Assembly: GCA_023399815.1 (NCBI GenBank)
Contig: JAEWOJ010000005.1
Coordinates: 1-19,762, forward strand
DNA: 19,762 nt
Direction: 5' to 3'
Source of the DNA: Pseudomonadota bacterium
Lineage (GTDB): Bacteria; Pseudomonadota; Gammaproteobacteria; Xanthomonadales; Xanthomonadaceae
Part shown: positions 12,799-19,762 of the stretch, piece after piece
Layout of the letters: each line of letters begins with the position of its first letter
How positions within the stretch are numbered: position 1 is the stretch's first letter
The notes under the pieces: generated by a model
Databases searched by the model: none
Told to the model about the DNA's origin: nothing
What the model saw: the letters and a program-made list of their open reading frames with translations, nothing else
Position numbers and translations under genes: made by a program

Positions 12799-13884
12799 AT
12801 GACGCGCGCGTTCAACTTCAGTGCCGGCCCCGCGACCTTGCCGGAATCGGTCCTGCGCCAGGCGCAGGCGGAGATGCTGGAATGGAATGGCGTAGGCGCG
12901 TCCATCGTCGAGATCAGCCACCGCAGCGCCGATTTCATGGCGGTGGCGGCGCAGGCGGAGGCCGACCTGCGCACCCTGCTGGACATCCCCGACGACTACG
13001 CGGTGCTGTTCCTGAGCGGCGGCGCGACCACCCAGCAGGCGCTGCTGCCGCTGAACCTGGCCGCTTCCGGCCAGCGCGTGGACTACGTGGTCACCGGCCA
13101 CTGGGGCAAGACCGCGGTCAAGCAGGCACGGCCCTATGTGGACGTGAACATCGCCGCCGACGGCGAGGCCGGCGGTTTCCGCGACATTCCCGCGCGTGGG
13201 CAATGGCGGCTGTCCGACGATGCGGCCTATGTGCACATCACCGCCAACGAGACCATCCACGGCGTCGAGTTCCACGACGCGCCGGACGTGGGCGCGGTGC
13301 CGCTGGTGGCCGATTTCAGCTCGTCGATCGCGTCCGAGCCGATCGACGTCTCGCGCTACGGCGTGATCTACGCCGGCGCGCAGAAGAACCTGGGGCCGGT
13401 CGGCATCGCCGTGGTCATCATCCGCCGCGACCTGCTCGAGCGCGCCGGGCAAGCGCGTGCGGACATCTTCGATTACCGCTCGCACGCCGCGCGCGACTCC
13501 ATGCTCAACACGCCGCCGACCTGGAACTGGTACCTGCTCGGCCTGACCGTGAAGTGGATGCTGGCGCAGGGCGGCGTGGCCGAATTCGCCCGTCGCAACG
13601 CGGCCAAGGCGTCGCTGGTCTACCAGGCCATCGACGGCTCGGGCGGCTTCTACCGCAACGAGGTGGCGCCGGCGGTGCGTTCGCGGATGAACATTCCGTT
13701 CTTCCTGCCCAGCGCCGAACTGGACGCGCGTTTCGTCGCCGAGGCCAAGGCCGCGGGCCTGCTCGCGCTCAAGGGCCACAAGGCGGTCGGCGGCATCCGC
13801 GCCTCGCTGTACAACGCCATGCCGCTGGAAGGCGCGCAGGCGCTGGCGGCGTTCATGCACGATTTCCAGCAGCGCAATGGCTGA
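12799..13884 (+). CDS. serC: Phosphoserine aminotransferase
   Basis: This 361-residue PLP enzyme makes phosphoserine from 3-phosphohydroxypyruvate, and also acts in pyridoxal phosphate synthesis in many proteobacteria. It starts MTRAFNFSAGPATLPESVL, the family N-terminus. Other marks are FLSGGATTQQ (71-80), ANETIHGVEF (149-158), the ADFSSS segment (171-176) and the PLP-binding Lys196 in YAGAQKNLGPVG. Length equals E. coli SerC (362). AGGTG lies five bases before the ATG. A CATACT -10-like box is at 12767-12772. It heads serC-pheA-aroA, an order known in part from other gammaproteobacteria. Confidence 0.97.
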   Translation: MTRAFNFSAGPATLPESVLRQAQAEMLEWNGVGASIVEISHRSADFMAVAAQAEADLRTLLDIPDDYAVLFLSGGATTQQALLPLNLAASGQRVDYVVTGHWGKTAVKQARPYVDVNIAADGEAGGFRDIPARGQWRLSDDAAYVHITANETIHGVEFHDAPDVGAVPLVADFSSSIASEPIDVSRYGVIYAGAQKNLGPVGIAVVIIRRDLLERAGQARADIFDYRSHAARDSMLNTPPTWNWYLLGLTVKWMLAQGGVAEFARRNAAKASLVYQAIDGSGGFYRNEVAPAVRSRMNIPFFLPSAELDARFVAEAKAAGLLALKGHKAVGGIRASLYNAMPLEGAQALAAFMHDFQQRNG

Positions 13885-13893
13885 AACCAGGCC

Positions 13894-13960
13894 GTAGGAG
13901 CGACGCCAGTCGCGAGGGGCGTTACCGGGAAGGCCTCATCGCGACTGGTGTCGCTCCTAC
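13894..13960. repeat. Inverted pair of GTAG-type REP palindromes (type 2)
   Basis: Positions 13894-13915 and 13939-13960 are inverted copies, with 21 of 22 bases agreeing. Each begins with GTAG outermost, then a GCGAC/GTCGC stem with a GCCA-like loop. The pair would form one long hairpin in the serC-pheA intercistronic RNA, ending 29 bases before the pheA ATG. An exact third copy is at 19679-19700. Confidence 0.85.
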
Positions 13961-13989
13961 AGGGCAACAAGGCAATCGAGAGAAGGAAC

Positions 13990-15138
13990 ATGGCCGCAAA
14001 GCCGAACAAGCCCCCCGCCAAGCGCCCCCGCGCCAAGGCTGCCGATGCCGCCGTGGCGCCGCCGGTACTGTCCGACGTGCGCGCCAAGATCGACCAGATC
14101 GACCGCAGCATCCAGTCCCTGATCGCCGAGCGCGCGCAGTTCGCCCACCAGGTCGGCAAGGCCAAGGGCAAGCTCGCCGCCGCCGTCGACTACTACCGGC
14201 CCGAGCGCGAGGCGCAGGTGCTGCGCATGGTGGTCGACCGCAATGAGGGCCCGCTCTCGGACGAAGTGCTGGTGCACGTGTTCCGCGAGATCATGTCGGC
14301 CTGCCTTGCCCAGCAGGAGCCGCTGAAGATCGGCTACCTCGGCCCGGAAGGCACCTTCAGCCAGCAGGCCGTGCTCAAGCACTTCGGCCGCTCGGCGCTG
14401 GGCCTGCCGCTGGCCAGCATCGAGGAGGTGTTCCAGGAAGTGGAGGCCGGCAACGCCGACTTCGGCGTGGTGCCGGTGGAGAATTCGGGGCAGGGCACGA
14501 TCCAGATCACCCTGGACATGTTCCTGACCTCCAACCTCAAGATCTGTGGCGAAGTGGAACTGCGCGTGCAGCAGTTCCTGATGTCGCGCAGCGGCCGCCT
14601 GGAGGACATCGAGCGCGTCTACGCGCATCCGCAGTCGTTCATGCAGACTTCGGCCTGGCTGCGCGCCAACCTGCCCAAGGCCGAGAAGGTGCCGGTGTCG
14701 AGCAACGCCGAGGGCGCGCGCCGCGCGCGCAACGCCGACGACGCGGCGGCGATCGGCGGCGAGAGCGCCGGCCATGTGTACGGCCTGAAGAAGGTGGTGA
14801 CCAAGCCGATCCAGAACGACGCGGACAACACCACGCGCTTCCTGGTGATCGGCCGCCAGATCTTCCCGTCGTCGGGCCACGACCGCACTTCGGTGCTGGT
14901 GTTCATCCACGACAAGCCCGGCGCGCTGTTCGACGTGCTCAGCCCGTTCGCGCGCCACGGCATCAGCATGAACCGCATCGAGTCGCGGCCCTCGCACCAG
15001 GCCAAGTGGGAATACGGCTTCTTCATCGACCTGGCCGGGCACATCGAGGACGCATCGATGCAGGCGGCGCTGGCCGAGCTGGAAGCGCACTCGGCGCAGA
15101 TCAAGGTGCTGGGTTCCTACCCGGTTGCCGTGCCGTGA
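13990..15138 (+). CDS. pheA: Bifunctional chorismate mutase/prephenate dehydratase (P-protein)
   Basis: This 382-residue enzyme converts chorismate to phenylpyruvate for phenylalanine. A basic, Ala/Pro-rich extension (1-25) precedes an AroQ-type chorismate mutase helix domain (about 27-108, with IDQIDRSIQSLIAERAQFA and YYRPEREAQVL). The prephenate dehydratase domain (112-290) contains GYLGPEGTFSQQA, VPVENSGQGT and the catalytic TRF at 282-284. The C-terminal ACT domain (about 300-380) has ESRP at 331-334, the phenylalanine-sensing motif, so feedback inhibition is likely. AAGGA precedes the ATG at 13990. No leader-peptide attenuator with Phe codons is seen; the serC-pheA gap holds a REP pair. 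Confidence 0.97.
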   Translation: MAAKPNKPPAKRPRAKAADAAVAPPVLSDVRAKIDQIDRSIQSLIAERAQFAHQVGKAKGKLAAAVDYYRPEREAQVLRMVVDRNEGPLSDEVLVHVFREIMSACLAQQEPLKIGYLGPEGTFSQQAVLKHFGRSALGLPLASIEEVFQEVEAGNADFGVVPVENSGQGTIQITLDMFLTSNLKICGEVELRVQQFLMSRSGRLEDIERVYAHPQSFMQTSAWLRANLPKAEKVPVSSNAEGARRARNADDAAAIGGESAGHVYGLKKVVTKPIQNDADNTTRFLVIGRQIFPSSGHDRTSVLVFIHDKPGALFDVLSPFARHGISMNRIESRPSHQAKWEYGFFIDLAGHIEDASMQAALAELEAHSAQIKVLGSYPVAVP

Positions 15139-15145
15139 TCTGAAG

Positions 15146-15404
15146 CCCCTCTCCCTTTGGGGTGAGGGGGGCAGTTTGCGAACCACCGGTTCGCTGCCCC
15201 ACGAACGCCCTTGCGCCAGCGCAAGGGCCGGGGCGCGAAGCGGGGGTTGGGGAGAGGTAGGGGCGTAGCCCCTCGCAAATCCGAATTCCCCGAGGCTTCG
15301 CTCCGTACCCTCATCCGCCCCTTCGGGGCACCTGCATACGGCACATCCATGTGCCGTACCCTTCGGGCGGCTTCGCCGTGCAGTCCGGCACTCCTGCCGG
15401 ACTG
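15146..15404. repeat. Cluster of perfect hairpins between pheA and aroA
   Basis: The 312-base gap has no convincing gene. It holds a chain of palindromes: CCCCTC/GAGGGG (15146-15169), GCGAACC/GGTTCGC (15178-15194), a 10-base stem at 15207-15228 (GCCCTTGCGC), AGGGGC/GCCCCT (15259-15273), GCCCC/GGGGC (15317-15329), a 10-base stem at 15337-15358 (TACGGCACAT), CGGC/GCCG (15368-15378) and a 10-base stem at 15381-15404 (CAGTCCGGCA). CCTCTCCC (15148-15155) can also pair with GGGAGAGG (15250-15257). It looks like a mosaic of intergenic repeats; a structured RNA is possible. Confidence 0.75.
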
Positions 15405-15450
15405 TCTCCCAAAGGAAGAAGAAACATTTGAACAACCAGAGAGATTCCGC

Positions 15451-16758
15451 ATGACCCAGCCCCACTGGATCGCAAGCAAGGGCCAGGCCCTGCAAGGCAC
15501 GCTCGACATCCCCGGCGACAAGTCGGTCTCGCATCGCGCGGTGATGTTCGCTGCACTGGCCGACGGCGTGTCGCGCATCGACGGTTTCCTGGAGGGCGAG
15601 GACACCCGCGCCACCGCGGCGATCTTCGCGCGCATGGGCGTGCGCATCGAAACCCCGTCGCCGTCGCAGCGTATCGTGCATGGCGTCGGCGTGGATGGAC
15701 TGCAGGCGCCGGACGGCGACCTGGACTGCGGCAATGCCGGCACCGGCATGCGCCTGCTCGCCGGGCTGCTGGCGGCGCAGCCGTTCGATAGCGTGCTGGT
15801 GGGCGACGAATCCCTGTCCAGGCGGCCGATGCGCCGCGTCACCGGCCCGCTGGCAAGCATGGGCGCGCGCATCGATACGCAGGACGACGGCACGCCGCCG
15901 CTGCGCATCCATGGCGGCCAGCCACTGCACGGCATCGACTACGAACTGCCGGTGGCCAGCGCGCAGGTGAAGTCGGCGGTGCTGCTGGCCGGGCTGTACG
16001 CGCAGGGCGAGACCTCGGTGGTCGAGCCGCACCCGACCCGCGACTACACCGAGCGCATGCTGCGCGCCTTCGGCGTGGAGATCGACTTCGCACCGGGCAG
16101 GGCGCGGCTGCGCGGTGGCCAGCGCCTGCGCGCCACCGACATCGCGGTGCCGGCGGACTTCTCCTCGGCCGCGTTCTTCATCGTCGCCGCCAGCGTCATT
16201 CCCGGCTCGCAGGTGCGCCTGCGCTCGGTGGGCCTGAACCCGCGCCGCACCGGCCTGCTGGCCGCGCTGCGGCTGATGGGGGCCGACATAAGCGAGGAAA
16301 ACCACAGCGAGCATGGCGGCGAACCCGTCGCCGACCTGGTCGTGCGCCATGCGCCGCTCAAGGGCGCGGAAATCCCGGTGGAGGTGGTGCCGGACATGAT
16401 CGACGAATTCCCCGCGCTGTTCGTGGCCGCCGCGGCCGCCGAAGGCCCGACGGTGGTGCGCGGCGCCGCCGAACTGCGGGTGAAGGAATCCGACCGCCTG
16501 GCGGCGATGGCCACCGGCCTGCGCACGCTGGGCCTGCGCATCGACGAAACCGACGATGGCGCCACGATCCATCCGGGCGCGCTCGGCAGCGGCACCATCG
16601 AAAGCCACGGCGACCACCGCATCGCCATGGCGTTCGCCATTGCCGGCCAGCTGAGCGAGGGGCAGGTGCGGATCAACGATGTCGCCAACGTGGCGACGTC
16701 CTTCCCCGGTTTCGACCGCCTGGCGCACGACGCCGGCTTCGCGTTGACGGCCGCCTGA
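15451..16758 (+). CDS. aroA: 3-phosphoshikimate 1-carboxyvinyltransferase (EPSP synthase)
   Basis: This 435-residue enzyme makes EPSP from shikimate-3-phosphate and phosphoenolpyruvate. Key residues are visible: Lys24 in PGDKSVSHRA (21-30), CGNAGTGMR (93-101), SLSRRPMRRV (121-130), SAQVKSAVLLAGL, and the late motifs MIDEFPALFVAAA, ELRVKESDRLA and GDHRIAMAFA. SAQVKSAVLLAGL and the TRDYTERML that follows resemble the Agrobacterium CP4/Gram-positive lineage more than E. coli AroA. Gly97 occupies the position where CP4 has a tolerance-linked alanine. The frame is open upstream to 15211, but that part runs through the hairpin cluster; the ATG at 15451 with a GAGAG upstream gives the family N-terminus. 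Confidence 0.96.
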   Translation: MTQPHWIASKGQALQGTLDIPGDKSVSHRAVMFAALADGVSRIDGFLEGEDTRATAAIFARMGVRIETPSPSQRIVHGVGVDGLQAPDGDLDCGNAGTGMRLLAGLLAAQPFDSVLVGDESLSRRPMRRVTGPLASMGARIDTQDDGTPPLRIHGGQPLHGIDYELPVASAQVKSAVLLAGLYAQGETSVVEPHPTRDYTERMLRAFGVEIDFAPGRARLRGGQRLRATDIAVPADFSSAAFFIVAASVIPGSQVRLRSVGLNPRRTGLLAALRLMGADISEENHSEHGGEPVADLVVRHAPLKGAEIPVEVVPDMIDEFPALFVAAAAAEGPTVVRGAAELRVKESDRLAAMATGLRTLGLRIDETDDGATIHPGALGSGTIESHGDHRIAMAFAIAGQLSEGQVRINDVANVATSFPGFDRLAHDAGFALTAA

Positions 16759-16771
16759 GCGCTGGGGACAT

Positions 16772-16808
16772 GCGAACGGGCCGGGAGTAGCGCTCCCGGC
16801 CCGTTCGC
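16772..16808. terminator. Bidirectional hairpin between aroA and tonB-like gene
   Basis: GCGAACGGGCCGGGAG (16772-16787), a TAGCG loop, then its exact complement at 16793-16808 form a 16-base perfect stem between convergent genes. The T content after it is modest (TCTGCTTGCTTGG), so it relies on the strong stem. Confidence 0.75.
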
Positions 16809-16831
16809 TCTGCTTGCTTGGTGCGGCGCGA

Positions 16832-17386
16832 TCAGCGCTCGGTGCGGAAATCCACCGGGACGCGGACCACGCTGGCCACGGTGCGGCCGTCGCGCATGGC
16901 CGGCTCGAACGTCCAGCTGCGCACCGCGTTCAACACCGCGCGGTCCAGGTCGCGGCTGCGCTCGCCGGCGTGCGACACGATGCTGGCGTCGCTGACCTTG
17001 CCCTGCGCATCGACCTGCAGGCTGGCCACGACGCTGCCCTCCACACCGGCGCGCAGCGCGGCCGGCGGATAGGCAGGGGCGGCATTGCCGGCCAGCGGAC
17101 GCGCCTGGCGATCGCGGACCAGCGGTGCCGGCTTGCGCTGGCTGCGCGCCGCCGTGGATTCGCGGGCCGCTGCCGGCGCATCCACCGCCGATGGGAGGAC
17201 GGCCGGTGCGGTTTCGCTGCCGACCGGCATGACGGGCGCCTGGTCGTCGTGACGCCGCACCAGCGTCACCACGCCGATCAGGATCGCCAGGACCAACGCG
17301 GCCCACAACCACGGCGAGGTGGAGTGGCCGCGCGGCGGCACGTCGGGGGTGGGGGAGTTCAGTTCATGGGCATGGGTGGCATTCAT
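16832..17386 (-). CDS. TonB-like energy transducer, first paralogue
   Basis: This 184-residue protein has a cytoplasmic N-terminus (1-24), one membrane segment (25-43, PWLWAALVLAILIGVVTLV), a periplasmic Ala/Pro/Arg-rich linker and a TonB C-terminal domain (about 104-182). The domain marks are AYPPAALRAGVEGSVVASLQ (YPP at 106-108), DLDRAVLNAVRSWTFEPA and VRVPVDF. The linker is short and lacks the long Pro-Glu/Pro-Lys repeats of classical TonB. AGGAG lies seven bases before the ATG at 17386. It is the second of two tandem homologues, 133 bases downstream of the other. No exbB or exbD is nearby, so a TonB-dependent transport role is inferred from the domain only. Confidence 0.83.
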   Translation of the reverse strand: MNATHAHELNSPTPDVPPRGHSTSPWLWAALVLAILIGVVTLVRRHDDQAPVMPVGSETAPAVLPSAVDAPAAARESTAARSQRKPAPLVRDRQARPLAGNAAPAYPPAALRAGVEGSVVASLQVDAQGKVSDASIVSHAGERSRDLDRAVLNAVRSWTFEPAMRDGRTVASVVRVPVDFRTER

Positions 17387-17519
17387 TAGCAGGCTCCTGA
17401 TGCGTCCATTGACGACGACTGGAGTCTGGCCCGGGGCGCGGCCGCGGTTGTCAGCACGGCGTAAACGCCGCGCCCGCGGGTCCGCCGCAGTTCAGGATGC
17501 GCCGCAACCGGTGTTCAGC

Positions 17520-18173
17520 TTACTGGGCCGGCTGGAAGTCGAAGGGGATTTCCAGGCTGCCGACCATCGGCTGGCCGTTGCTCTGCGCCGGCTGGAAGCG
17601 CCAGCCGCGCACGGCTTCCAGCGCTGCGCGGTCCAGGTCGCGCGAGCCGCTGCGCTGGACGATCTTCGCGTCCAGCGGCAGTCCGGCGGCATCGACCTCG
17701 ACCCGCACCACCACGGTGCCGCTTTCGCCACGGCGCAGCGCCGCAGGCGGGTAGGCGGGCGGCGGGCTCTGGCCCGGCAGCGGCACCGGCCGGTCCGAAG
17801 GCGCCTGGGCCACGGGGGCGGGAGCCGCCGGCGCGGCGGGTGCCGCTGCCGGCGATGTCTCGGGCAGCGGCTGCGGCGGCGCGGGCGCGGTTTCGACCAG
17901 TTGCGGCTTGTCCTCGGCCGTGTCTTCCGGACGCGCGTCGGGCATGTCGCTGGCGCCGGTACCGGCCGGCAGCGGTTCGGGCAGCGGCACGACGTCGCCG
18001 GCGGCGGCCTGCGGCTGCGCCGGATCGGCCTGCTGGACATCGTTGTGGCGGCGGACGTTCAACCACACCAGCGCGAACAGCAGCAGGCCGGCGCAGAAGG
18101 CGATGCCGGCGATCTTCAGGCTGTCGCGGGGCAACGGGAAGAAGGAGGACTGGTCGGAGCGGGAAGCGGGCAT
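17520..18173 (-). CDS. TonB-like energy transducer, second paralogue
   Basis: This 217-residue protein has a short cytoplasmic head, a membrane helix (about 20-39, IAGIAFCAGLLLFALVWLNV), a Pro/Ala-rich periplasmic linker (50-139, more classical than in its neighbour) and a TonB C-terminal domain (about 139-213). The domain contains AYPPAALRRGESGTVVVRVE, DLDRAALEAVRGWRFQPA and LEIPFDF. The last 75 residues align closely with those of the downstream gene, which points to tandem duplication. The frame is open to 18362, across the serS start, but the ATG at 18173 gives a sensible topology. There is no strong Shine-Dalgarno. It is divergent from serS. Confidence 0.84.
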   Translation of the reverse strand: MPASRSDQSSFFPLPRDSLKIAGIAFCAGLLLFALVWLNVRRHNDVQQADPAQPQAAAGDVVPLPEPLPAGTGASDMPDARPEDTAEDKPQLVETAPAPPQPLPETSPAAAPAAPAAPAPVAQAPSDRPVPLPGQSPPPAYPPAALRRGESGTVVVRVEVDAAGLPLDAKIVQRSGSRDLDRAALEAVRGWRFQPAQSNGQPMVGSLEIPFDFQPAQ

Positions 18174-18263
18174 GGGCGACGCGGGCGAGGGCTTGACCGG
18201 AAGGACCGTCCGGATTCTGGCACAGGACGATAGCGGCGCGCGGCAGAGCGGCGCGGTTCGGGC

Positions 18264-18269
18264 GATAAT
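18264..18269 (+). promoter_or_regulatory. -10 box candidate for serS
   Basis: GATAAT (18264-18269) lies 31 bases before the serS ATG and would start transcription near 18276. The -35 region is not convincing, and the leader (CAGTGCCGCCCC before the ATG) has no Shine-Dalgarno. Confidence 0.35.
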
Positions 18270-18300
18270 CGCGTTCCGTATCCGTTTACAGTGCCGCCCC

Positions 18301-19581
18301 ATGCTCGATCCCGCCCTTCTCCGACAGCAGCCCGCCGAACTGGCGCAACGCCTGCGCGCCACGCGCGGCTACGAACTCGACGTGGCCGCGATCGAGTCCC
18401 TGGAGGCCGACCGCAAGCGCATCCAGGTACGCACGCAGGAACTGCAGAACCTGCGCAACAGCCGTTCCAAGGCGATCGGCCAGGCCAAGGCCAAGGGCGA
18501 GGACGTGTCGGCGATCATGGCCGAGGTGGCCGGGTTCGCCGACGAACTGAAGGCTTCGGAACTCCAGCTGGACGAACTGCGCGCGCAGATCGAGACGCTG
18601 TCGCAGGGCATTCCCAACCTGCCGGCCGACGACGTGCCGCAGGGCAGGGACGAGGGCGACAACGTCGAGCAGTCGCGCTGGGGCACGCCGCGCACGTTCG
18701 ATTTCCCGGTGCTCGACCACGTCGAGCTGGGCGCCCGCAACGGCTGGCTGGACGGCGAGACCGCGGCCAAGCTGTCCGGCGCGCGCTTCACCGTGCTGCG
18801 CGGGCCGGTCGCGCGCCTGCACCGCGCACTGGGCCAGTTCATGCTGGACCTGCACGTCAACGCGCACGGCTACGAGGAAACCAACGTGCCGGTGCTGGTC
18901 AACGCCGACTCGCTGCGCGGCACCGGCCAGTTGCCGAAGTTCGAGGAAGACCTGTTCAGGACCGCGCTCGGCGAGGCCACTCGCTACCTGATCCCGACCT
19001 CGGAAGTGCCGCTGACGAATATCGTGCGCGACGAGATCGTCGAGGCCGAGCGCCTGCCGCTGCGCATGACCGCCCACTCGATGTGCTTCCGCTCCGAAGC
19101 CGGCAGCGGCGGCCGCGACGTGCGCGGCATGATCCGCCAGCACCAGTTCGAGAAGGTGGAACTGGTGTCGATCTGCCGCCCGGAGGAAAGCGAGGCCGAG
19201 CACCAGCGCATGACCGCCTGCGCCGAGACCGTGCTGCAGACGCTGGGCCTGCCGTACCGCCGCGTGCTGCTGTGCACCGGCGACATGGGTTTCTCCGCCA
19301 TCAAGACCTACGACCTGGAAGTGTGGCTGCCTTCGCAGCAGACCTACCGCGAGATCTCCTCGTGCTCGAACTGCGGCGATTTCCAGGCCCGGCGCATGCA
19401 GGCGCGCTGGCGCAACCCGGCCACCGGCAAGCCGGAACTGGTGCACACGCTCAATGGCTCGGGCGTGGCCGTGGGCCGGGCGATGATCGCGGTGATGGAG
19501 AACTACCAGAACGCCGACGGCTCGATCACCGTGCCCGAGGCGCTGCGCCGGTACATGGGCGGGATCGAGCGCATCGGCTGA
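18301..19581 (+). CDS. serS: Seryl-tRNA synthetase
   Basis: This 426-residue class II synthetase charges tRNA-Ser (and tRNA-Sec where present). Residues about 30-105 form the long antiparallel coiled coil that grips the tRNA variable arm. The catalytic core follows, with TSEVPL at 233-238, motif 2 from CFRSEAGSGGRDVRGMIRQ (262-280) into HQFEKVEL, and motif 3 NGSGVAVGRAMIAVMENYQ (385-403). Length matches E. coli (430). The ATG at 18301 gives MLDPALLRQQPAELAQRL, the family N-terminus; the open frame upstream is a shadow of the divergent TonB-like gene. A hairpin terminator follows. Confidence 0.98.
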   Translation: MLDPALLRQQPAELAQRLRATRGYELDVAAIESLEADRKRIQVRTQELQNLRNSRSKAIGQAKAKGEDVSAIMAEVAGFADELKASELQLDELRAQIETLSQGIPNLPADDVPQGRDEGDNVEQSRWGTPRTFDFPVLDHVELGARNGWLDGETAAKLSGARFTVLRGPVARLHRALGQFMLDLHVNAHGYEETNVPVLVNADSLRGTGQLPKFEEDLFRTALGEATRYLIPTSEVPLTNIVRDEIVEAERLPLRMTAHSMCFRSEAGSGGRDVRGMIRQHQFEKVELVSICRPEESEAEHQRMTACAETVLQTLGLPYRRVLLCTGDMGFSAIKTYDLEVWLPSQQTYREISSCSNCGDFQARRMQARWRNPATGKPELVHTLNGSGVAVGRAMIAVMENYQNADGSITVPEALRRYMGGIERIG

Positions 19582-19608
19582 GGCCGGTCGCGGCCAGCGG
19601 AAGGACGG

Positions 19609-19637
19609 AAGGCCCGCAGCGATGCGGGCCTTCGTCT
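19609..19637 (+). terminator. Intrinsic-type terminator of serS
   Basis: AAGGCCCGCA (19609-19618), a GCGA tetraloop, then TGCGGGCCTT (19623-19632) and CGTCT, 27 bases after the stop. The stem and GNRA loop are strong; the T tract is weak. Confidence 0.72.
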
Positions 19638-19678
19638 GTGTGGAGCGTGCCGTTCTCCGGTGGTGTATGTGCATGTGT

Positions 19679-19700
19679 GTAGGAGCGACGCCAGTCGCGA
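19679..19700 (+). repeat. Single GTAG-type REP palindrome (type 2)
   Basis: This 22-base unit is identical to 13894-13915 (GTAG, then GAGCGAC GCCA GTCGC). No inverted partner lies within the remaining 62 bases, though one may lie beyond the edge. I see no gene in 19582-19762. Confidence 0.8.
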
Positions 19701-19762
19701 TGGGGCTTGCGCACAGATCCTTCTGCAACTTGCCCGCACATCCATGGCGCGGGGTTCAACGG

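Noticed and set aside
13885..13989. Phenylalanine attenuator before pheA
   Set aside because: No small frame with runs of Phe codons; the structure is a REP pair also found elsewhere in the window.
15211..15450. Upstream extension of aroA
   Set aside because: The added 80 residues come from palindromic repeats, and family homology begins at the ATG at 15451.
13957..16728. A 923-codon open frame on the minus strand across pheA and aroA
   Set aside because: It is the antisense shadow of two well-identified genes and the hairpin cluster. The protein is His/Arg/Gly/Ala-rich with no family motif, as expected from GC-rich codon bias.
18286..19728. A 480-codon minus-strand frame opposite serS
   Set aside because: Shadow of serS with His/Ala/Gln-rich sequence. 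Its start would lie in the REP copy.

Overview
The window is about 19.8 kb of GC-rich, densely coded chromosome. Protein content and gene order point to a gammaproteobacterium of the Xanthomonadaceae/Lysobacteraceae, near Stenotrophomonas, Xanthomonas, Pseudoxanthomonas or Luteimonas. The clues are the gcvR-dapA-bamC and pcnB-folK-panB-panC-panD-pgi orders, a coniferyl-aldehyde-type dehydrogenase, and two families of short palindromic repeats that begin with GTAG, as REP-like elements of this group do. The genus cannot be fixed from sequence reading alone. I support 21 protein genes (one cut by the window edge) and one tRNA.

Layout. Positions 1-2056 hold gcvR (minus, partial) divergent from dapA, followed by a short BamC-like lipoprotein. 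A bidirectional terminator separates these from the convergent 7Fe ferredoxin fdxA. Positions 2486-2792 are non-coding, with a REP pair, a dispersed repeat and the terminator of tRNA-Glu(CTC). The tRNA is divergent from pcnB-folk genes: 2951-8537 is a compact cluster pcnB-folK-panB-panC-panD-pgi with two ATGA overlaps (panB/panC and panD/pgi), covering RNA polyadenylation, folate, pantothenate/CoA and sugar-phosphate metabolism. Positions 8619-9083 hold an orphan gene of lower GC, then a coniferyl-aldehyde-dehydrogenase-like gene.

Positions 10897-11703 (minus) are a two-gene polyhydroxyalkanoate-granule operon, divergent from a membrane-anchored FHA-like protein gene. Positions 12799-16758 carry serC-pheA-aroA (serine, phenylalanine and shikimate steps), interrupted by a REP pair and by a roughly 260-base cluster of perfect hairpins. 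Two tandem TonB-like genes (minus) lie divergent from serS, and a further REP copy lies near the right edge.

I see no phage, integrase, CRISPR, toxin-antitoxin or defence locus, and nothing that I can defend as a new multi-gene system. The points worth a second look are mostly regulatory or repeat-based: a probable ATC start codon for pcnB (the E. coli gene uses AUU) with divergent promoters whose -10 boxes overlap; a near-symmetric gcvR/dapA divergent promoter; two genes that look leaderless; a 48-base repeat present twice beside terminators; the hairpin cluster before aroA; and the unrecognised low-GC gene.
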